From: Haloterrigena salifodinae
GTDB taxonomy: Archaea > Halobacteriota > Halobacteria > Halobacteriales > Natrialbaceae
Assembly: GCF_003977755.1 (NCBI RefSeq)
Contig: NZ_RQWN01000005.1
Location: 124,001 to 188,000, forward strand
Direction: 5' to 3'
Length of the DNA stretch: 64,000 bases
Numbering within the stretch: the stretch's first letter is position 1; every line of letters begins with the position of its first letter. The notes under the pieces are model-generated. The model did not search any database. It saw nothing but the letters and a program-made list of their open reading frames with translations, and was not told the origin of the DNA. Below, piece after piece: positions 9,809 to 19,266 of this stretch. The translations under genes and the position numbers were made by a program.

Positions 9809-9969
9809 GAACGCGCCGCGTCGACGGCAGACGGACTGTGCGCGACGTGCGATCATCGATCCGACACTGCCGCGAACGGCAATCGCTCGGTGCGAGCGGC
9901 ACACGAAGGTCACTAGATTTTGAAAACTGTAGAAGTCGATACCGAAGCGGCTCGGCGGCCGACCGCCGC

Positions 9970-11310
9970 TCAGCCGAAGATACCGACGAGACTCTCGTAA
10001 TAGTTGATCGTGTTCTGCGCGAGGACGACGAGCAACACGATGATTACCGGCACTCGGAGCGTCCAGATCCAGGCCGTTCCCCACGATCCGAGGTTCTGAA
10101 TCCCTTTGCCGAGTTCCGTGAGCCCGAGGTCGGTCGCGACCCACCCGATATAGACGGCGAGCAGCAGGCCGCCGAGGATGAGCAGAATCGAGTTGGCGAA
10201 CCCGTCGTAGATGGTAAGCCAGTTCAGCCCCTCCGGTTCGTAGGCCACCGGTAGGCCGACGAAGAAGATCGCGACGCCGAGCGCGACCGTCGCCGGGAGC
10301 CGGGCGACGTCGTGTTCGTCGATCAGGTACGAGACGACAACCTCCATGATGCTGATCGCACTCGAGAGCGCGGCGATCGTGACGATGGCGAAGAAGATGG
10401 CGCCGATGAGCCCGCCGAACGGAATGTTACTGAAGGCTTGGGCGAGGCTGACGAAGATGAAACTCGGTCCGGCAGCGACGTCCGTCAACTCGGCGGTGTA
10501 AAGCACCGGAAACGCGACCAGACCGGCGGTAAACGCGATCGCCGTGTCGAGCGCGACGATGATGGTGCCGTCCTTGGCGAGATTTCGGTCTTCGCCGAGA
10601 TACGACGCGTAGGTAATCATCACGCCCATCCCGAGCGACAGCGTGAAGAACGCCTGTGCGGCCGCCGCGGGGAGGATCTCGGTCCAGTTCGCCGCGATCG
10701 TTCCCAGATCGGGAGAGAGGTAGTACGCGTACGCTTCTCCGGCACCGGAGAGCGTTCCGGCGTACACCGCCAGACCGATCAGTAGCGCGATGATCGCGGG
10801 GACCATGAGCTTCACGGAGAACTCGATACCCTGCTGGATGCCGAACGCGACGACGGTGACGATGGCAGCCATGAAGATGGCGTGGGTCACGACGGAATCC
10901 ATCCCACCGGCGACCGACATGAACTGTGCGCCGGCGCCGCCGGCCGCGTAATTGCCCTGCAGTCCGATAGCCGTGTACCGGAGAATCCAGCCGGCGACGA
11001 CGCTGTAGTACGACAGAATGACGAATCCGGCGAGAACGAACACCCATCCGACTTTCGTCCACGCACCTTCACCGATCTGTTTGAGCGCCCCGACGGGATT
11101 GCGTTCTGTGCGTCGCCCGATCGTAAATTCGACCAGCATCACCGGGAATCCGATCAGTGCGACCAACAGGAGATAGACGACGAGGAACGCTGCGCCGCCG
11201 TATTCTCCCACCTGATACGGGAACCGCCAGATGTTTCCGAGCCCCACTGCGCTCCCGACCGCAGCGAGGATGAACCCTGCTCTCGTTGCCCATGACTCAC
11301 GTTGTGCCAT
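9970..11310 (-). CDS. Sodium-dependent transporter of the SNF/NSS family
   Basis: This is a 446-residue polytopic protein of the neurotransmitter:sodium symporter family, which imports amino acids or related solutes with Na+. The N-terminus has the family signature: FILAAVGSAVGLGNIWRFPY in TM1 carries the unwound sodium and substrate site, followed by GGAAFLVVYLLLVALIGFPV in TM2. About 11-12 hydrophobic segments follow, as in MhsT/LeuT-type proteins. The gene lies divergently upstream of a branched-chain amino acid ABC transporter, so the two may share substrates or regulation. An inverted repeat TTATCA-tcgc-TGATAA sits in its upstream region. Confidence 0.93.
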   Translation of the reverse strand: MAQRESWATRAGFILAAVGSAVGLGNIWRFPYQVGEYGGAAFLVVYLLLVALIGFPVMLVEFTIGRRTERNPVGALKQIGEGAWTKVGWVFVLAGFVILSYYSVVAGWILRYTAIGLQGNYAAGGAGAQFMSVAGGMDSVVTHAIFMAAIVTVVAFGIQQGIEFSVKLMVPAIIALLIGLAVYAGTLSGAGEAYAYYLSPDLGTIAANWTEILPAAAAQAFFTLSLGMGVMITYASYLGEDRNLAKDGTIIVALDTAIAFTAGLVAFPVLYTAELTDVAAGPSFIFVSLAQAFSNIPFGGLIGAIFFAIVTIAALSSAISIMEVVVSYLIDEHDVARLPATVALGVAIFFVGLPVAYEPEGLNWLTIYDGFANSILLILGGLLLAVYIGWVATDLGLTELGKGIQNLGSWGTAWIWTLRVPVIIVLLVVLAQNTINYYESLVGIFG

Positions 11311-11363
11311 ACGTTATGCGACTGCCCCCCGGGGTCCTAAAGACTTACATTCGCGGCCCGAAT

Positions 11364-11379
11364 TTATCATCGCTGATAA
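11364..11379. promoter_or_regulatory. Inverted repeat upstream of the SNF transporter gene
   Basis: TTATCA and TGATAA form a perfect 6-bp inverted repeat around the spacer TCGC, 54-69 nt upstream of the transporter start. It is close to an AT-rich stretch (11391-11402) that could hold the TATA box. It could be an operator; no protein partner is evident. Confidence 0.3.
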
Positions 11380-11557
11380 TGGACATCAATCATTATAAAT
11401 AATGGGGTTGTCAGTGAACACTTCGACAGGCCTGCATCTAGGCAGTAGCGGGGAAACACCGACCGCGGTCCTTCTCGAGCGTTTTCTCACGGGCGTATCT
11501 GTGAGCAAATTTCTCACTCGTCGCCAGGTCGGCATACATTACCAAGGTCCTCCATAA

Positions 11558-11565
11558 CATATAAC
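11558..11565 (+). promoter_or_regulatory. TATA box of the liv operon
   Basis: The AT-rich octamer CATATAAC lies 40-47 nt upstream of ATG 11606. It is the best TATA candidate in the 295-nt region between the SNF and LivH genes. The implied start site would give a short leader of roughly 15-20 nt. Confidence 0.45.
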
Positions 11566-11605
11566 ACGGTGCGCTGAAAGTATCGACTCGTACGGAGGCC
11601 TGCGC

Positions 11606-12718
11606 ATGTCCACAGTAGATGAGGCGGTCAATCGGGGTCGAAATCTTTCGTCCGAGCAGCTCCTGTTACTGGTCGTGGGGATCGGTGCCGTGGCGTTGTT
11701 GGGGGACCTAGTTCTCGGCCTCGCGAGCGGGACGTACAGCATCTCACGTGTCGCCCGATACGTGACGGAAGGGATCCTCTACGGGCTGATTATCGGGCTC
11801 GCCGGGATCGGGCTCTCGATGACCTACAGCATCCTCAACTTCGCGAACTTCGCTCACGGGGACTACGTGACGACGGGGGCGTTTTTCGGGTGGGGTGTCA
11901 CGTACCTCGTCGCTGGCTGGGGCGTCGCGAGCGTCGGTCCGCTCGTCCTCGTCGCACCTCAACGCGAGGTCTCCGGAGCGCAACTCGACGTCGCGATCAC
12001 CGCGACGCCGATCGCCGTCCTCGCCGGCCTCCTCGTAGCCGGCGTCGCGACGGCACTTTTCGTGCTGCTGATCGACCGCTTGGCTTTCAAACCGGTCCGC
12101 GGTTCGGGCGGTATTCCACTGCTGATCACGAGCGTCGGCGTGGCGTTCGCGCTCCGGTATGTCCTCGTGTTCGTCTACTCGAGCAGCACGCGCGGCACGA
12201 CCGCGAGCGTACCGTCCGTCGATTTCCTCCTGGTCGACGGCTACGTGTCGATCGGCGCCCACGACGCAACGTTGATCGTCGCCGCGGTTGCGCTGATGCT
12301 CGGCGTTCACTTCCTGCTCCAGCGGACGAAACTCGGGAAAGCGATGCGAGCGATGTCGGACAACCGAGACCTGGCCCTCGTCACCGGCATCCCGACCGAA
12401 CGGGTGATCCGGTGGACCTGGATGATCGGCGGCGGCCTCGCCGGCACCGCGGGCTATCTCATGGTGTTGTGGACGGGAACCATCGACTGGCAGTTCGGGT
12501 GGTTGCTACTGTTGCTGATCTTCGCGGCCGTGATCCTCGGCGGGATCGGCTCGATCTACGGGGCCATCTTCGGCGGCCTGGTCATCGGCGTCGGCATGCA
12601 CATGTCGATGATCTGGCTCCCCGGCGGTGACTTCACGACGATCACCGCGTTCCTGCTGATGATCCTCGTCCTGCTGATCAGACCGTCCGGACTCTTCGGA
12701 GGGAAGACGACGGCATGA
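11606..12718 (+). CDS. livH: LivH-type branched-chain amino acid ABC transporter permease
   Basis: This is a 370-residue inner-membrane permease of the LivH family, first gene of a four-gene ABC importer operon. Hydrophobic segments begin near residue 20. The family block GLIIGLAGIGLSMTYSILNFANFAHGDYVTTGAFFGWG follows. The EAA-like cytoplasmic loop is GKAMRAMSDNRDLALVTGIP. The C-terminus has the LivH pattern AVILGGIGSIYGAIFGGLVIG. A ~40-residue insertion between TM segments (around residues 110-130) makes it longer than E. coli LivH (~308 residues). It overlaps livM at ATGA, indicating coupled translation. The substrate is inferred as branched-chain or other amino acids; urea and amide transporters belong to the same family. 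Confidence 0.92.
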   Translation: MSTVDEAVNRGRNLSSEQLLLLVVGIGAVALLGDLVLGLASGTYSISRVARYVTEGILYGLIIGLAGIGLSMTYSILNFANFAHGDYVTTGAFFGWGVTYLVAGWGVASVGPLVLVAPQREVSGAQLDVAITATPIAVLAGLLVAGVATALFVLLIDRLAFKPVRGSGGIPLLITSVGVAFALRYVLVFVYSSSTRGTTASVPSVDFLLVDGYVSIGAHDATLIVAAVALMLGVHFLLQRTKLGKAMRAMSDNRDLALVTGIPTERVIRWTWMIGGGLAGTAGYLMVLWTGTIDWQFGWLLLLLIFAAVILGGIGSIYGAIFGGLVIGVGMHMSMIWLPGGDFTTITAFLLMILVLLIRPSGLFGGKTTA

Positions 12719-14064
12719 GCGCGAATACGACCGCGAACGCGACGGACGAACGGACCCGATTGGAAGCGCTCTGGGAACGGGACGTCGTGAAGATCTTCGT
12801 GGCCTTTGCGGCGATCTATCTCGTCTACGCGGCGATCGGACTCGCGCTCGGCTACTCCCTCGACGGAATCGTCAACACCTTGCGACGGATGACCTACCTG
12901 ATCGCCGTCTACGGGATGGTCACGCTGGCGCTGAACCTCCACTGGGGGTACACCGGTCTGTTCAACATCGGCGTCGCGGGGTTCATGGCGATCGGTCTGT
13001 ACGTGACGATGATGCTGGCGAAACCGGTCGACCCGACCGGCGCCGCACAGTACCCGGGACTCGGGCTCCCGATGCCGATCGCGATCGCCGGCGGCGTCGT
13101 CGCCGCCGGCCTTGCGGGCCTCGTCGTCGCGATCCCCGCGTTGCGCCTCCGGGCCGACTACTTCGCGATCACGACGATCGCCTTTGCGGAGATCGTCCGG
13201 CTGGGGCTCACCTCGGGTATGGCCCAGCAGTTCAGCGTCTTCGGGGCCGAACTGGGGACCGGCGGCGGTCGCGGTCTCACTCGAAACTACGGCGATCCAA
13301 TGAACGTCATCTTCGAGCTCGAGGCGTTCTCCTCGTTCGTCGACCTCACGAACGCCCTGTTCGGGTTCGGGCCGACGCAGGCGCGGGCGCTGGCCTATTC
13401 GATCGTGCTCGTGCTCGTCCTGATCGGGTTCTACTGGCTCATCCAGCGGACCAGTCGGTCGCCGTTCGGACGCGTCCTCAAAGCGATCCGCGAGGACGAG
13501 GAGGCCGCCCAATCGCTCGGGAAGAACACGAACCGATTCAAGATCAAGGTGTTCGTGCTCGGCTGTGCCCTGATGGGCCTGGCCGGCATCCTCTGGCGGT
13601 TCCGCCGCACCGGCGTGACGCCGACGGCGTTCCGACCGCACGTCACGTTCTACATCTGGATCGCGCTGATAATCGGTGGCGCCGGTTCGAACACCGGCAG
13701 CGTCCTCGGCTCCGGGCTCTTCGTCGCGGTGCTGTTCGAGGGACCACGCTACGTGCGCCGCCTGATCGAGGAGGTCATCACGGTCGGCGACGCGCCGAAT
13801 ACGTTCGCCGGCGCCGTGGCGCCGCTGCTCTCGGCGAACCCGGCGCCGTTCCTGCGGTACACCTTCGACGAGTTCCTGACGCTGCAGTTCGTGCTGATGG
13901 GCGTTGCGCTCGTCCTCCTCATGCATCGACGGCCCGACGGGCTGCTCGGCCATCGAGAGGAGACGGCGGCGGCGATCCCCCTGACGGATCGACCCGTCGC
14001 CGAGACCGGAGCCGGACCCCGTCCCGAAGGGACAGATTCCGATCACGGCGGTGATTCCCAGTGA
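12715..14064 (+). CDS. livM: LivM-type branched-chain amino acid ABC transporter permease
   Basis: This is a 449-residue second permease that should pair with LivH to form the transmembrane channel. Recognisable LivM blocks are ALNLHWGYTGLFNIGVAGFMAIGLY, the ADYFAITTIAFAEIVRL segment and the cytoplasmic GRVLKAIREDEEAAQSLGKNT loop that contacts the ATPases. The C-terminal ~40 residues are a hydrophilic Asp/Gly-rich tail, a common halophilic extension. Both ends overlap neighbouring genes by four bases. The protein is longer than usual because of a loop near residues 180-220 (TGGGRGLTRNYGDPMNVIFE). Confidence 0.92.
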   Translation: MSANTTANATDERTRLEALWERDVVKIFVAFAAIYLVYAAIGLALGYSLDGIVNTLRRMTYLIAVYGMVTLALNLHWGYTGLFNIGVAGFMAIGLYVTMMLAKPVDPTGAAQYPGLGLPMPIAIAGGVVAAGLAGLVVAIPALRLRADYFAITTIAFAEIVRLGLTSGMAQQFSVFGAELGTGGGRGLTRNYGDPMNVIFELEAFSSFVDLTNALFGFGPTQARALAYSIVLVLVLIGFYWLIQRTSRSPFGRVLKAIREDEEAAQSLGKNTNRFKIKVFVLGCALMGLAGILWRFRRTGVTPTAFRPHVTFYIWIALIIGGAGSNTGSVLGSGLFVAVLFEGPRYVRRLIEEVITVGDAPNTFAGAVAPLLSANPAPFLRYTFDEFLTLQFVLMGVALVLLMHRRPDGLLGHREETAAAIPLTDRPVAETGAGPRPEGTDSDHGGDSQ

Positions 14065-14894
14065 GCGATACGACCGCCGAACCGACCGACTCCCTGACGA
14101 ACGAGCGTCCGGATCGACCGACGGACGGCGTCGAGTTGGCCGTCGACGGCCTGGTCAAGCGCTTCGGCGGGATCACGGCCGTCGACGGCGCGACGTTCGA
14201 GGTCGAGTCGGAATCGATGACCGGACTGATCGGTCCCAACGGCGCCGGGAAGTCGACGACGTTCAACTGCATCACGGGGATCCACGAACCCGACGCCGGA
14301 ACGGTGACGTTTCAGGGAGCGGATATCACGGGCATCAGGCCCTACCAGTGCGCCGAATACGGGCTCGTTCGGACGTTCCAGATCGCCCGCGAGATGGCGA
14401 ACATGACGGTCCTCGAGAACCTGATGCTGCCGGCGAAGCGCCAGCGGGGCGAAGCGCTCTGGCGATCGGTGTTGCCGGTCACCCGCCGGGAAGTCGTCCG
14501 AGAGGAACGCGAACTCCTAGAGCGCGTGTGGGATACCCTCGAGTTCTTCGAGATTCAGCACCTCGCGGCGGAGAAAGCGGGGACCCTCTCGGGCGGCCAG
14601 CGGAAGCTCCTCGAACTGGCGCGCGCGTTGATGACCGACCCGGAGATGCTCCTGCTCGACGAGCCGTTCGCGGGCGTCAACCCCACGCTCGAGAAGAAGT
14701 TGCTCGAACACGTCCACGGCCTCCGCGAGGAGGGGTACACGTTCCTGATCGTCGAACACGACATGGACCTCATCATGGAGAACTGCGAACGGGTCATCGT
14801 CATGCACCAGGGGTCGGTGCTGGCCGAGGGCGCCCCGGAAGCGATCACCTCGAACGAGCGGGTCATCGAGGCCTATCTCGGGGGTGAGGTCTGA
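14061..14894 (+). CDS. livG: LivG-type ABC transporter ATP-binding protein
   Basis: This is a 277-residue ATPase of the importer. The GTG start at 14061 overlaps the livM stop. After a ~25-residue acidic N-terminal extension, the nucleotide-binding domain shows Walker A GPNGAGKST, the LivG-specific VRTFQIAREMANMTVLENLM region, the signature LSGGQRKLLELARAL and Walker B MLLLDEPFAGVNP. The switch His in LIVEHDMDLIMENC is also present. The C-terminus EAYLGGEV is typical of LivG. The stop overlaps the livF ATG (TGATG). Confidence 0.94.
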   Translation: MSDTTAEPTDSLTNERPDRPTDGVELAVDGLVKRFGGITAVDGATFEVESESMTGLIGPNGAGKSTTFNCITGIHEPDAGTVTFQGADITGIRPYQCAEYGLVRTFQIAREMANMTVLENLMLPAKRQRGEALWRSVLPVTRREVVREERELLERVWDTLEFFEIQHLAAEKAGTLSGGQRKLLELARALMTDPEMLLLDEPFAGVNPTLEKKLLEHVHGLREEGYTFLIVEHDMDLIMENCERVIVMHQGSVLAEGAPEAITSNERVIEAYLGGEV

Positions 14895-15598
14895 TGGCGA
14901 TGCTCGACGTCAGGGACCTCGACGCCGGCTACGGGGACTTACAGATCCTGCACGGCGTCGATCTCGAGGTGGCCGAAGACGAGTACGTGGTTATCGTCGG
15001 CCCCAACGGCGCCGGGAAGTCGACGGCCATGAAGTCCGTCTTCGGACTGACGACGTACATGGGGGGGACGGTCGAGTTCAAAAGGGGGGACATCACCGGC
15101 CGCTCGCCCGACGAAATCATCCACGAGGGAATCGGCTACGTGCCCCAGAACGACAACGTCTTCCCGTCGCTGACGGTCCGCGAGAACCTCGAGATGGGCG
15201 CGTACATCCTCGACGAGGTGCCGGAAGCGGCGCTCGAGAACGTGTTCGATCAGTTCTCCGTACTACGCGACCGACAGGACCAGAAGGTAGGCTCGATGAG
15301 CGGCGGCCAACAGCAGATGGTCGCGATGGGGCGCGCGCTGATGCTCGATCCCGACCTGTTGTTGCTCGACGAACCTAGCGCGGGCTTGGCCCCCGACCTT
15401 GTCGACGAGATGTTCGACCACGTCGACGCGATCAACGCCAGCGGCACCGCCGTCCTGGTCGTCGAGCAGAACGCGAAGGAGGCGCTGCGCCGCTGCGACC
15501 GGGGCTACGTCCTCGTTCAGGGCTCGAACCGATACGAGGACGCCGGTGAGGTCCTGCTGAACGACGACGAGGTCCGCCAGCAGTTCCTCGGCGGGTAG
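14894..15598 (+). CDS. livF: LivF-type ABC transporter ATP-binding protein
   Basis: This is a 234-residue second ATPase that should pair with LivG. Walker A GPNGAGKST, the LivF-type GIGYVPQNDNVFPSLTVRENLEMG block, signature MSGGQQQMVAMGRALM, Walker B LLLLDEPSAGLAPDLV and switch His-equivalent in VLVVEQNAKEAL are visible. In LivF the switch His is commonly replaced by Gln, as here. It is the last gene of the operon and converges with the substrate-binding protein gene, leaving 105 nt between the two stops. Confidence 0.94.
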   Translation: MAMLDVRDLDAGYGDLQILHGVDLEVAEDEYVVIVGPNGAGKSTAMKSVFGLTTYMGGTVEFKRGDITGRSPDEIIHEGIGYVPQNDNVFPSLTVRENLEMGAYILDEVPEAALENVFDQFSVLRDRQDQKVGSMSGGQQQMVAMGRALMLDPDLLLLDEPSAGLAPDLVDEMFDHVDAINASGTAVLVVEQNAKEALRRCDRGYVLVQGSNRYEDAGEVLLNDDEVRQQFLGG

Positions 15599-15703
15599 CT
15601 CGCGGTCCGCGCGCGACTCGGCGGTCGTCGGATGGTATCGACGCGTATCAGCGGGCGACGAAAGCGGAGTCCGGCCGCGACCGGCCGCCGCGGCGCCGCG
15701 TTA

Positions 15704-16981
15704 CTACTCGGCCAGTGCGGACTCGAGTTCGCCGGTGTACGTGCCTTGTCCGGGCTCGAACGAGACCTCGTTGAGCGCCTCGCCGTCCTGATCGTTCTCG
15801 AAGGACTCGACGTACTGCTCCGAGAGCTGCTGCCCGTAGTCGTTGTTGACGTACAGCGTGGCCACCTGGTCCGCCTCGAGGCGATTCGCGGAGACCGCCG
15901 CCATCACCTGCCCTTGCAGCAGGTCGCTCGGTGCGGTCCGGAAGAAGTAGCCGTCGTCTTCGACGTTCGACAGGGACAGCGCCGTACTGGCCGGCGAACA
16001 CTGGACGACGCCCGCACTGCTGGTTTCGCCGACCAGCGGGACGGAGTTGCCGGACGACGCGGCGCCGACGATCGCGGGATACCCCGCGTCGATGAGCGCC
16101 CCGCCGTTGCTGAGGGTCGTGTCCTCGTCGGTTTCCGTGTCCTCGATCTGCAGATCGAACGTGAGGTCGACTCCCTCCATCCGTTGAATAGCCAGGCGGC
16201 CGGCGTCAATCATCGGGGTGCCGAGTTCGCCGAGGTCCCCCGTCTCGGGGAGCAACATCGCGACCATCACGTCGCGACCAGTCCCGCCGGGCGACTTGTC
16301 GGCCATCTCGCCGCCGGGGCCGTCCCCCTCGAACGTGACCGTATCGACCGTTTCGATGTCACCGTCGCTGAACTCCCAGACGTCGTAGGCGGCCTCCGCG
16401 GGGTCGCCGACGTCGTCGAAGTCGACCGCGCTCGACGCGCCCTGATAGGTAATCTCGTCGCCGGCCGCGGCGGCTTCAGCGGCCGCCTGGAGTTCTCCGG
16501 GTCCGTACTCGTCGCCGTTGGGGTTCGCGACCCGGCGCATCTGATCTCGGATCGTCTGGCCGTCGTTCTTGCCGGCCGCGACGTTCGCGAGGGTACACAC
16601 CGCGATGGCGTCGAACGTGTGCGAGGTGAACACGCCCGGTGATTCGCCGTACTCGTCCTCGTAGAGCTCTGCGAAGGCGTCTTCGTGGGGGCCCTGGGAC
16701 GCCGGCGCGGTTCCGGTAACGTTCGTCATGTCGTTCCCGACTTCGTCGGGGAGATCGCCGTCCTGCAGACCGTCGGGAACGATGATCTCCGTTCCGGTGT
16801 CGAAGTCGGCGTAGAAGTCCCGGAAGATCTGAATGCCGCTCTCCGGGTAGCCGATGACGTTCAGGACGCCCGGACCGCCTCCTTCGACGTTCCCCTCGTC
16901 GCCGATACATCCGGCGAGACCGATCGCACCTGCACTACCGATCCCACTGAGCACCCACCTCCGCTTGACTTGCCTTACCAT
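15704..16981 (-). CDS. ABC substrate-binding lipoprotein (LivJ-like), circularly permuted
   Basis: This is a 425-residue Tat-type lipoprotein, probably the binding protein of the adjacent Liv importer. The signal has KRRWVL, a short hydrophobic stretch and lipobox LAGC (C25). ATG 16981 is chosen because a TATA box (17002-17010) lies ~25 nt upstream. The order of the mature protein is reversed relative to the family. Residues 39-218 (VLNVIGYPESGIQIFRDFY ... GASSAVDFDD ... VDTVTFEG) correspond to the usual C-terminal half. Residues 236-425 (RDVMVAMLLPETGDLGELG ... AASSGNSVPLVGET ... RTAPSDLLQGQV ... VNNDYGQ ... ESALAE) correspond to the usual N-terminal half. In normal members SALxE is followed directly by VLxVIGYPxSG. 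A Gly-rich linker (219-235) joins the old ends. Each half looks intact, so binding may be retained. Confidence 0.85.
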   Translation of the reverse strand: MVRQVKRRWVLSGIGSAGAIGLAGCIGDEGNVEGGGPGVLNVIGYPESGIQIFRDFYADFDTGTEIIVPDGLQDGDLPDEVGNDMTNVTGTAPASQGPHEDAFAELYEDEYGESPGVFTSHTFDAIAVCTLANVAAGKNDGQTIRDQMRRVANPNGDEYGPGELQAAAEAAAAGDEITYQGASSAVDFDDVGDPAEAAYDVWEFSDGDIETVDTVTFEGDGPGGEMADKSPGGTGRDVMVAMLLPETGDLGELGTPMIDAGRLAIQRMEGVDLTFDLQIEDTETDEDTTLSNGGALIDAGYPAIVGAASSGNSVPLVGETSSAGVVQCSPASTALSLSNVEDDGYFFRTAPSDLLQGQVMAAVSANRLEADQVATLYVNNDYGQQLSEQYVESFENDQDGEALNEVSFEPGQGTYTGELESALAE

Positions 16982-17001
16982 GGGTAATAGTGACAAGCTA
17001 T

Positions 17002-17010
17002 CCTATATAG
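17002..17010 (-). promoter_or_regulatory. TATA box of the permuted binding-protein gene
   Basis: On the minus strand CTATATAGG lies 20-28 nt upstream of the ATG at 16981. This is the spacing of leaderless haloarchaeal messages, and it supports that start over an in-frame ATG five codons upstream. Confidence 0.6.
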
Positions 17011-17200
17011 ATGTTTGTGCTGTAACGAGTCTGCGGCGACAATCGCGTCCGTTCACGAGTCACCGAATCCGACGGTAAGCGTAACCGAACTATCGTGGCA
17101 TAATTTCACACACCTCCGGCGGGATATCACTCAGATTTACCGAACGTTTTTGGGGGATGTGGTCGTTTCCTCGGGCAATGAGCGGGAGGGTTCATCAACA

Positions 17201-18751
17201 ATGACGATGGAAGATCGCATCGACGAACTCCAGGACCTTCGCGAGGAGGCCGAGCTGGGTGGCGGCGAGGACCGCATCGAGAAGCAACACGATAAGGGGA
17301 AGATGACCGCCCGCGAGCGGATCGACTACTTCCTCGACGAGGGTACCTTCACGGAGTTCGACCAGCTCCGGACCCACCAGACGAGCCAGTTCGGGATGGA
17401 AGAGAAGAAGATTCCCGGCGACGGCGTCGTCACGGGCTACGGCGAGGTCAACGGGCGGACCACTTTCGTCTTTGCCCACGATTTCACGGTCTTCGGCGGC
17501 TCGCTCGGCGAGGTCTTCGCCGAGAAGATCTGCAAGGTCATGGACATGGCCATGGAGGTCGGAGCCCCCGTCATCGGGCTCAATGACTCCGCCGGCGCAC
17601 GCATTCAGGAGGGCGTCAAGAGTCTGGCCGGGTTCACCGAAATCTTCCGGCGCAACCAGGAAGCCAGCGGCGTCGTTCCTCAGATCTCCTCTATCATGGG
17701 CCCCTGCGCCGGCGGCGCGGTCTACTCGCCGTCGATTACCGACTTCATCTTCATGGTCAAGGACACGAGCCACATGTACATCACCGGGCCCGGCGTCACC
17801 AAGACCGTCACCGGTGAGGAAGTCACCCACGAGGAACTCGGCGGTGCGATGACCCACGCCGGCAGGACCGGCGTCGCCCAGTTCGCCTGCGAGAGCGAGG
17901 AACAGGCCTTGGACGACATCAAACGCCTGCTCTCCTACCTCCCGCAGAACAACATGGAGGATCCGCCGCGCGTCGAGCCGTGGGACGACCCCGACCGCCG
18001 GGCCGAGGAGCTGAAGTCGATCGTCCCGCCGAGTCCCCAGAAACCCTACGACATGGTCGACGTCATCGACAGTGTCGTCGACGAGGGTTCGTTCTTCGAG
18101 GTCGCGGAGAACTTCGCCAAGGAACTGGTCGTCGGCTTCGGCCGCCTCGACGGGCGTTCGGTCGGCCTCGTCGCCAACCAGCCCCGCGTCAACGCCGGCA
18201 CGCTCACCGTCGACTCCTCGATGAAGGGGTCGCGGTTCATCCGCTTCTGCGACTCCTTTAACATCCCCATCGTCACCTTCGTCGACGTCCCCGGCTACAT
18301 GCCCGGCACCGATCAGGAACACCGCGGGATCATCCGCCACGGCGCGAAGCTCCTCTACGCGTACGCGGAAGCGACCGTCCCCCTGCTAACGGTCATCACC
18401 CGGAAGGCCTACGGCGGCGCCTACTGCGTCATGGCCTCCAAAAATCTCGGCGCCGACGTCAACTACGCCTGGCCGACCGCCGAAATTGCGGTCATGGGGC
18501 CACAGGGCGCGGTCAACATCCTCTACCGGGAGGAGCTCGCGGAGTCCGACAACCCCGACGAGCTCCGGGACGAACTCATCGAGGAGTACCGCGAGGAGTT
18601 CGCCAACCCGTACACTGCAACGGACAAAGGCTTCCTCGACGACGTAATCGTTCCCACGGAGACGCGGCCACGGCTGATCGACGACCTCGAGATGCTCGAG
18701 ACGAAACGCGAGACCAACCCGGACAAGAAACACGGCAACATCCCGCTGTAA
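17201..18751 (+). CDS. pccB: Acyl-CoA (propionyl-CoA/methylmalonyl-CoA) carboxylase, carboxyltransferase beta subunit
   Basis: This is a 516-residue biotin-dependent carboxyltransferase subunit, which transfers CO2 from carboxybiotin to propionyl-CoA or acetyl-CoA. The start at ATG 17201 (MTMEDRIDELQDLREEAELGGG) is the family N-terminus; the frame is open upstream but without family similarity. The crotonase-type core has the oxyanion-hole segment SAGARIQEGVKSLAGF and the GPCAGGAVYSPSITDF block, then ESEEQALDDIKRLLSYLPQNN. The second half has DVPGYMPGTDQEHRGIIRHG and AYGGAYCVMASK. It is followed by a PccX-like gene 3 nt later, and the alpha subunit gene is 3.1 kb downstream. In haloarchaea the enzyme serves the methylaspartate/propionyl-CoA routes; acetyl-CoA use is possible. 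Confidence 0.95.
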   Translation: MTMEDRIDELQDLREEAELGGGEDRIEKQHDKGKMTARERIDYFLDEGTFTEFDQLRTHQTSQFGMEEKKIPGDGVVTGYGEVNGRTTFVFAHDFTVFGGSLGEVFAEKICKVMDMAMEVGAPVIGLNDSAGARIQEGVKSLAGFTEIFRRNQEASGVVPQISSIMGPCAGGAVYSPSITDFIFMVKDTSHMYITGPGVTKTVTGEEVTHEELGGAMTHAGRTGVAQFACESEEQALDDIKRLLSYLPQNNMEDPPRVEPWDDPDRRAEELKSIVPPSPQKPYDMVDVIDSVVDEGSFFEVAENFAKELVVGFGRLDGRSVGLVANQPRVNAGTLTVDSSMKGSRFIRFCDSFNIPIVTFVDVPGYMPGTDQEHRGIIRHGAKLLYAYAEATVPLLTVITRKAYGGAYCVMASKNLGADVNYAWPTAEIAVMGPQGAVNILYREELAESDNPDELRDELIEEYREEFANPYTATDKGFLDDVIVPTETRPRLIDDLEMLETKRETNPDKKHGNIPL

Positions 18752-19111
<360 letters not shown>

Positions 19112-19266
19112 TCGCCGCGGCTGCGATTTCACCGGTCGCCACTGCTCTCATCCCCGTCGCCCGGCTGTCCCCTCGAGAGCGGCGTCGTTTTCTGTGGCCG
19201 ACTCGGCGTTCGTTTCGCCGACGCTGAATGAACGCGCTTAAGAGACCCCGTACGCAATCCCCTGAC

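Noticed and set aside
12556..14046. Minus-strand frame of about 496 codons opposite livM
   Set aside because: It is an antisense shadow; the plus strand encodes a clear permease with coupled start and stop overlaps.
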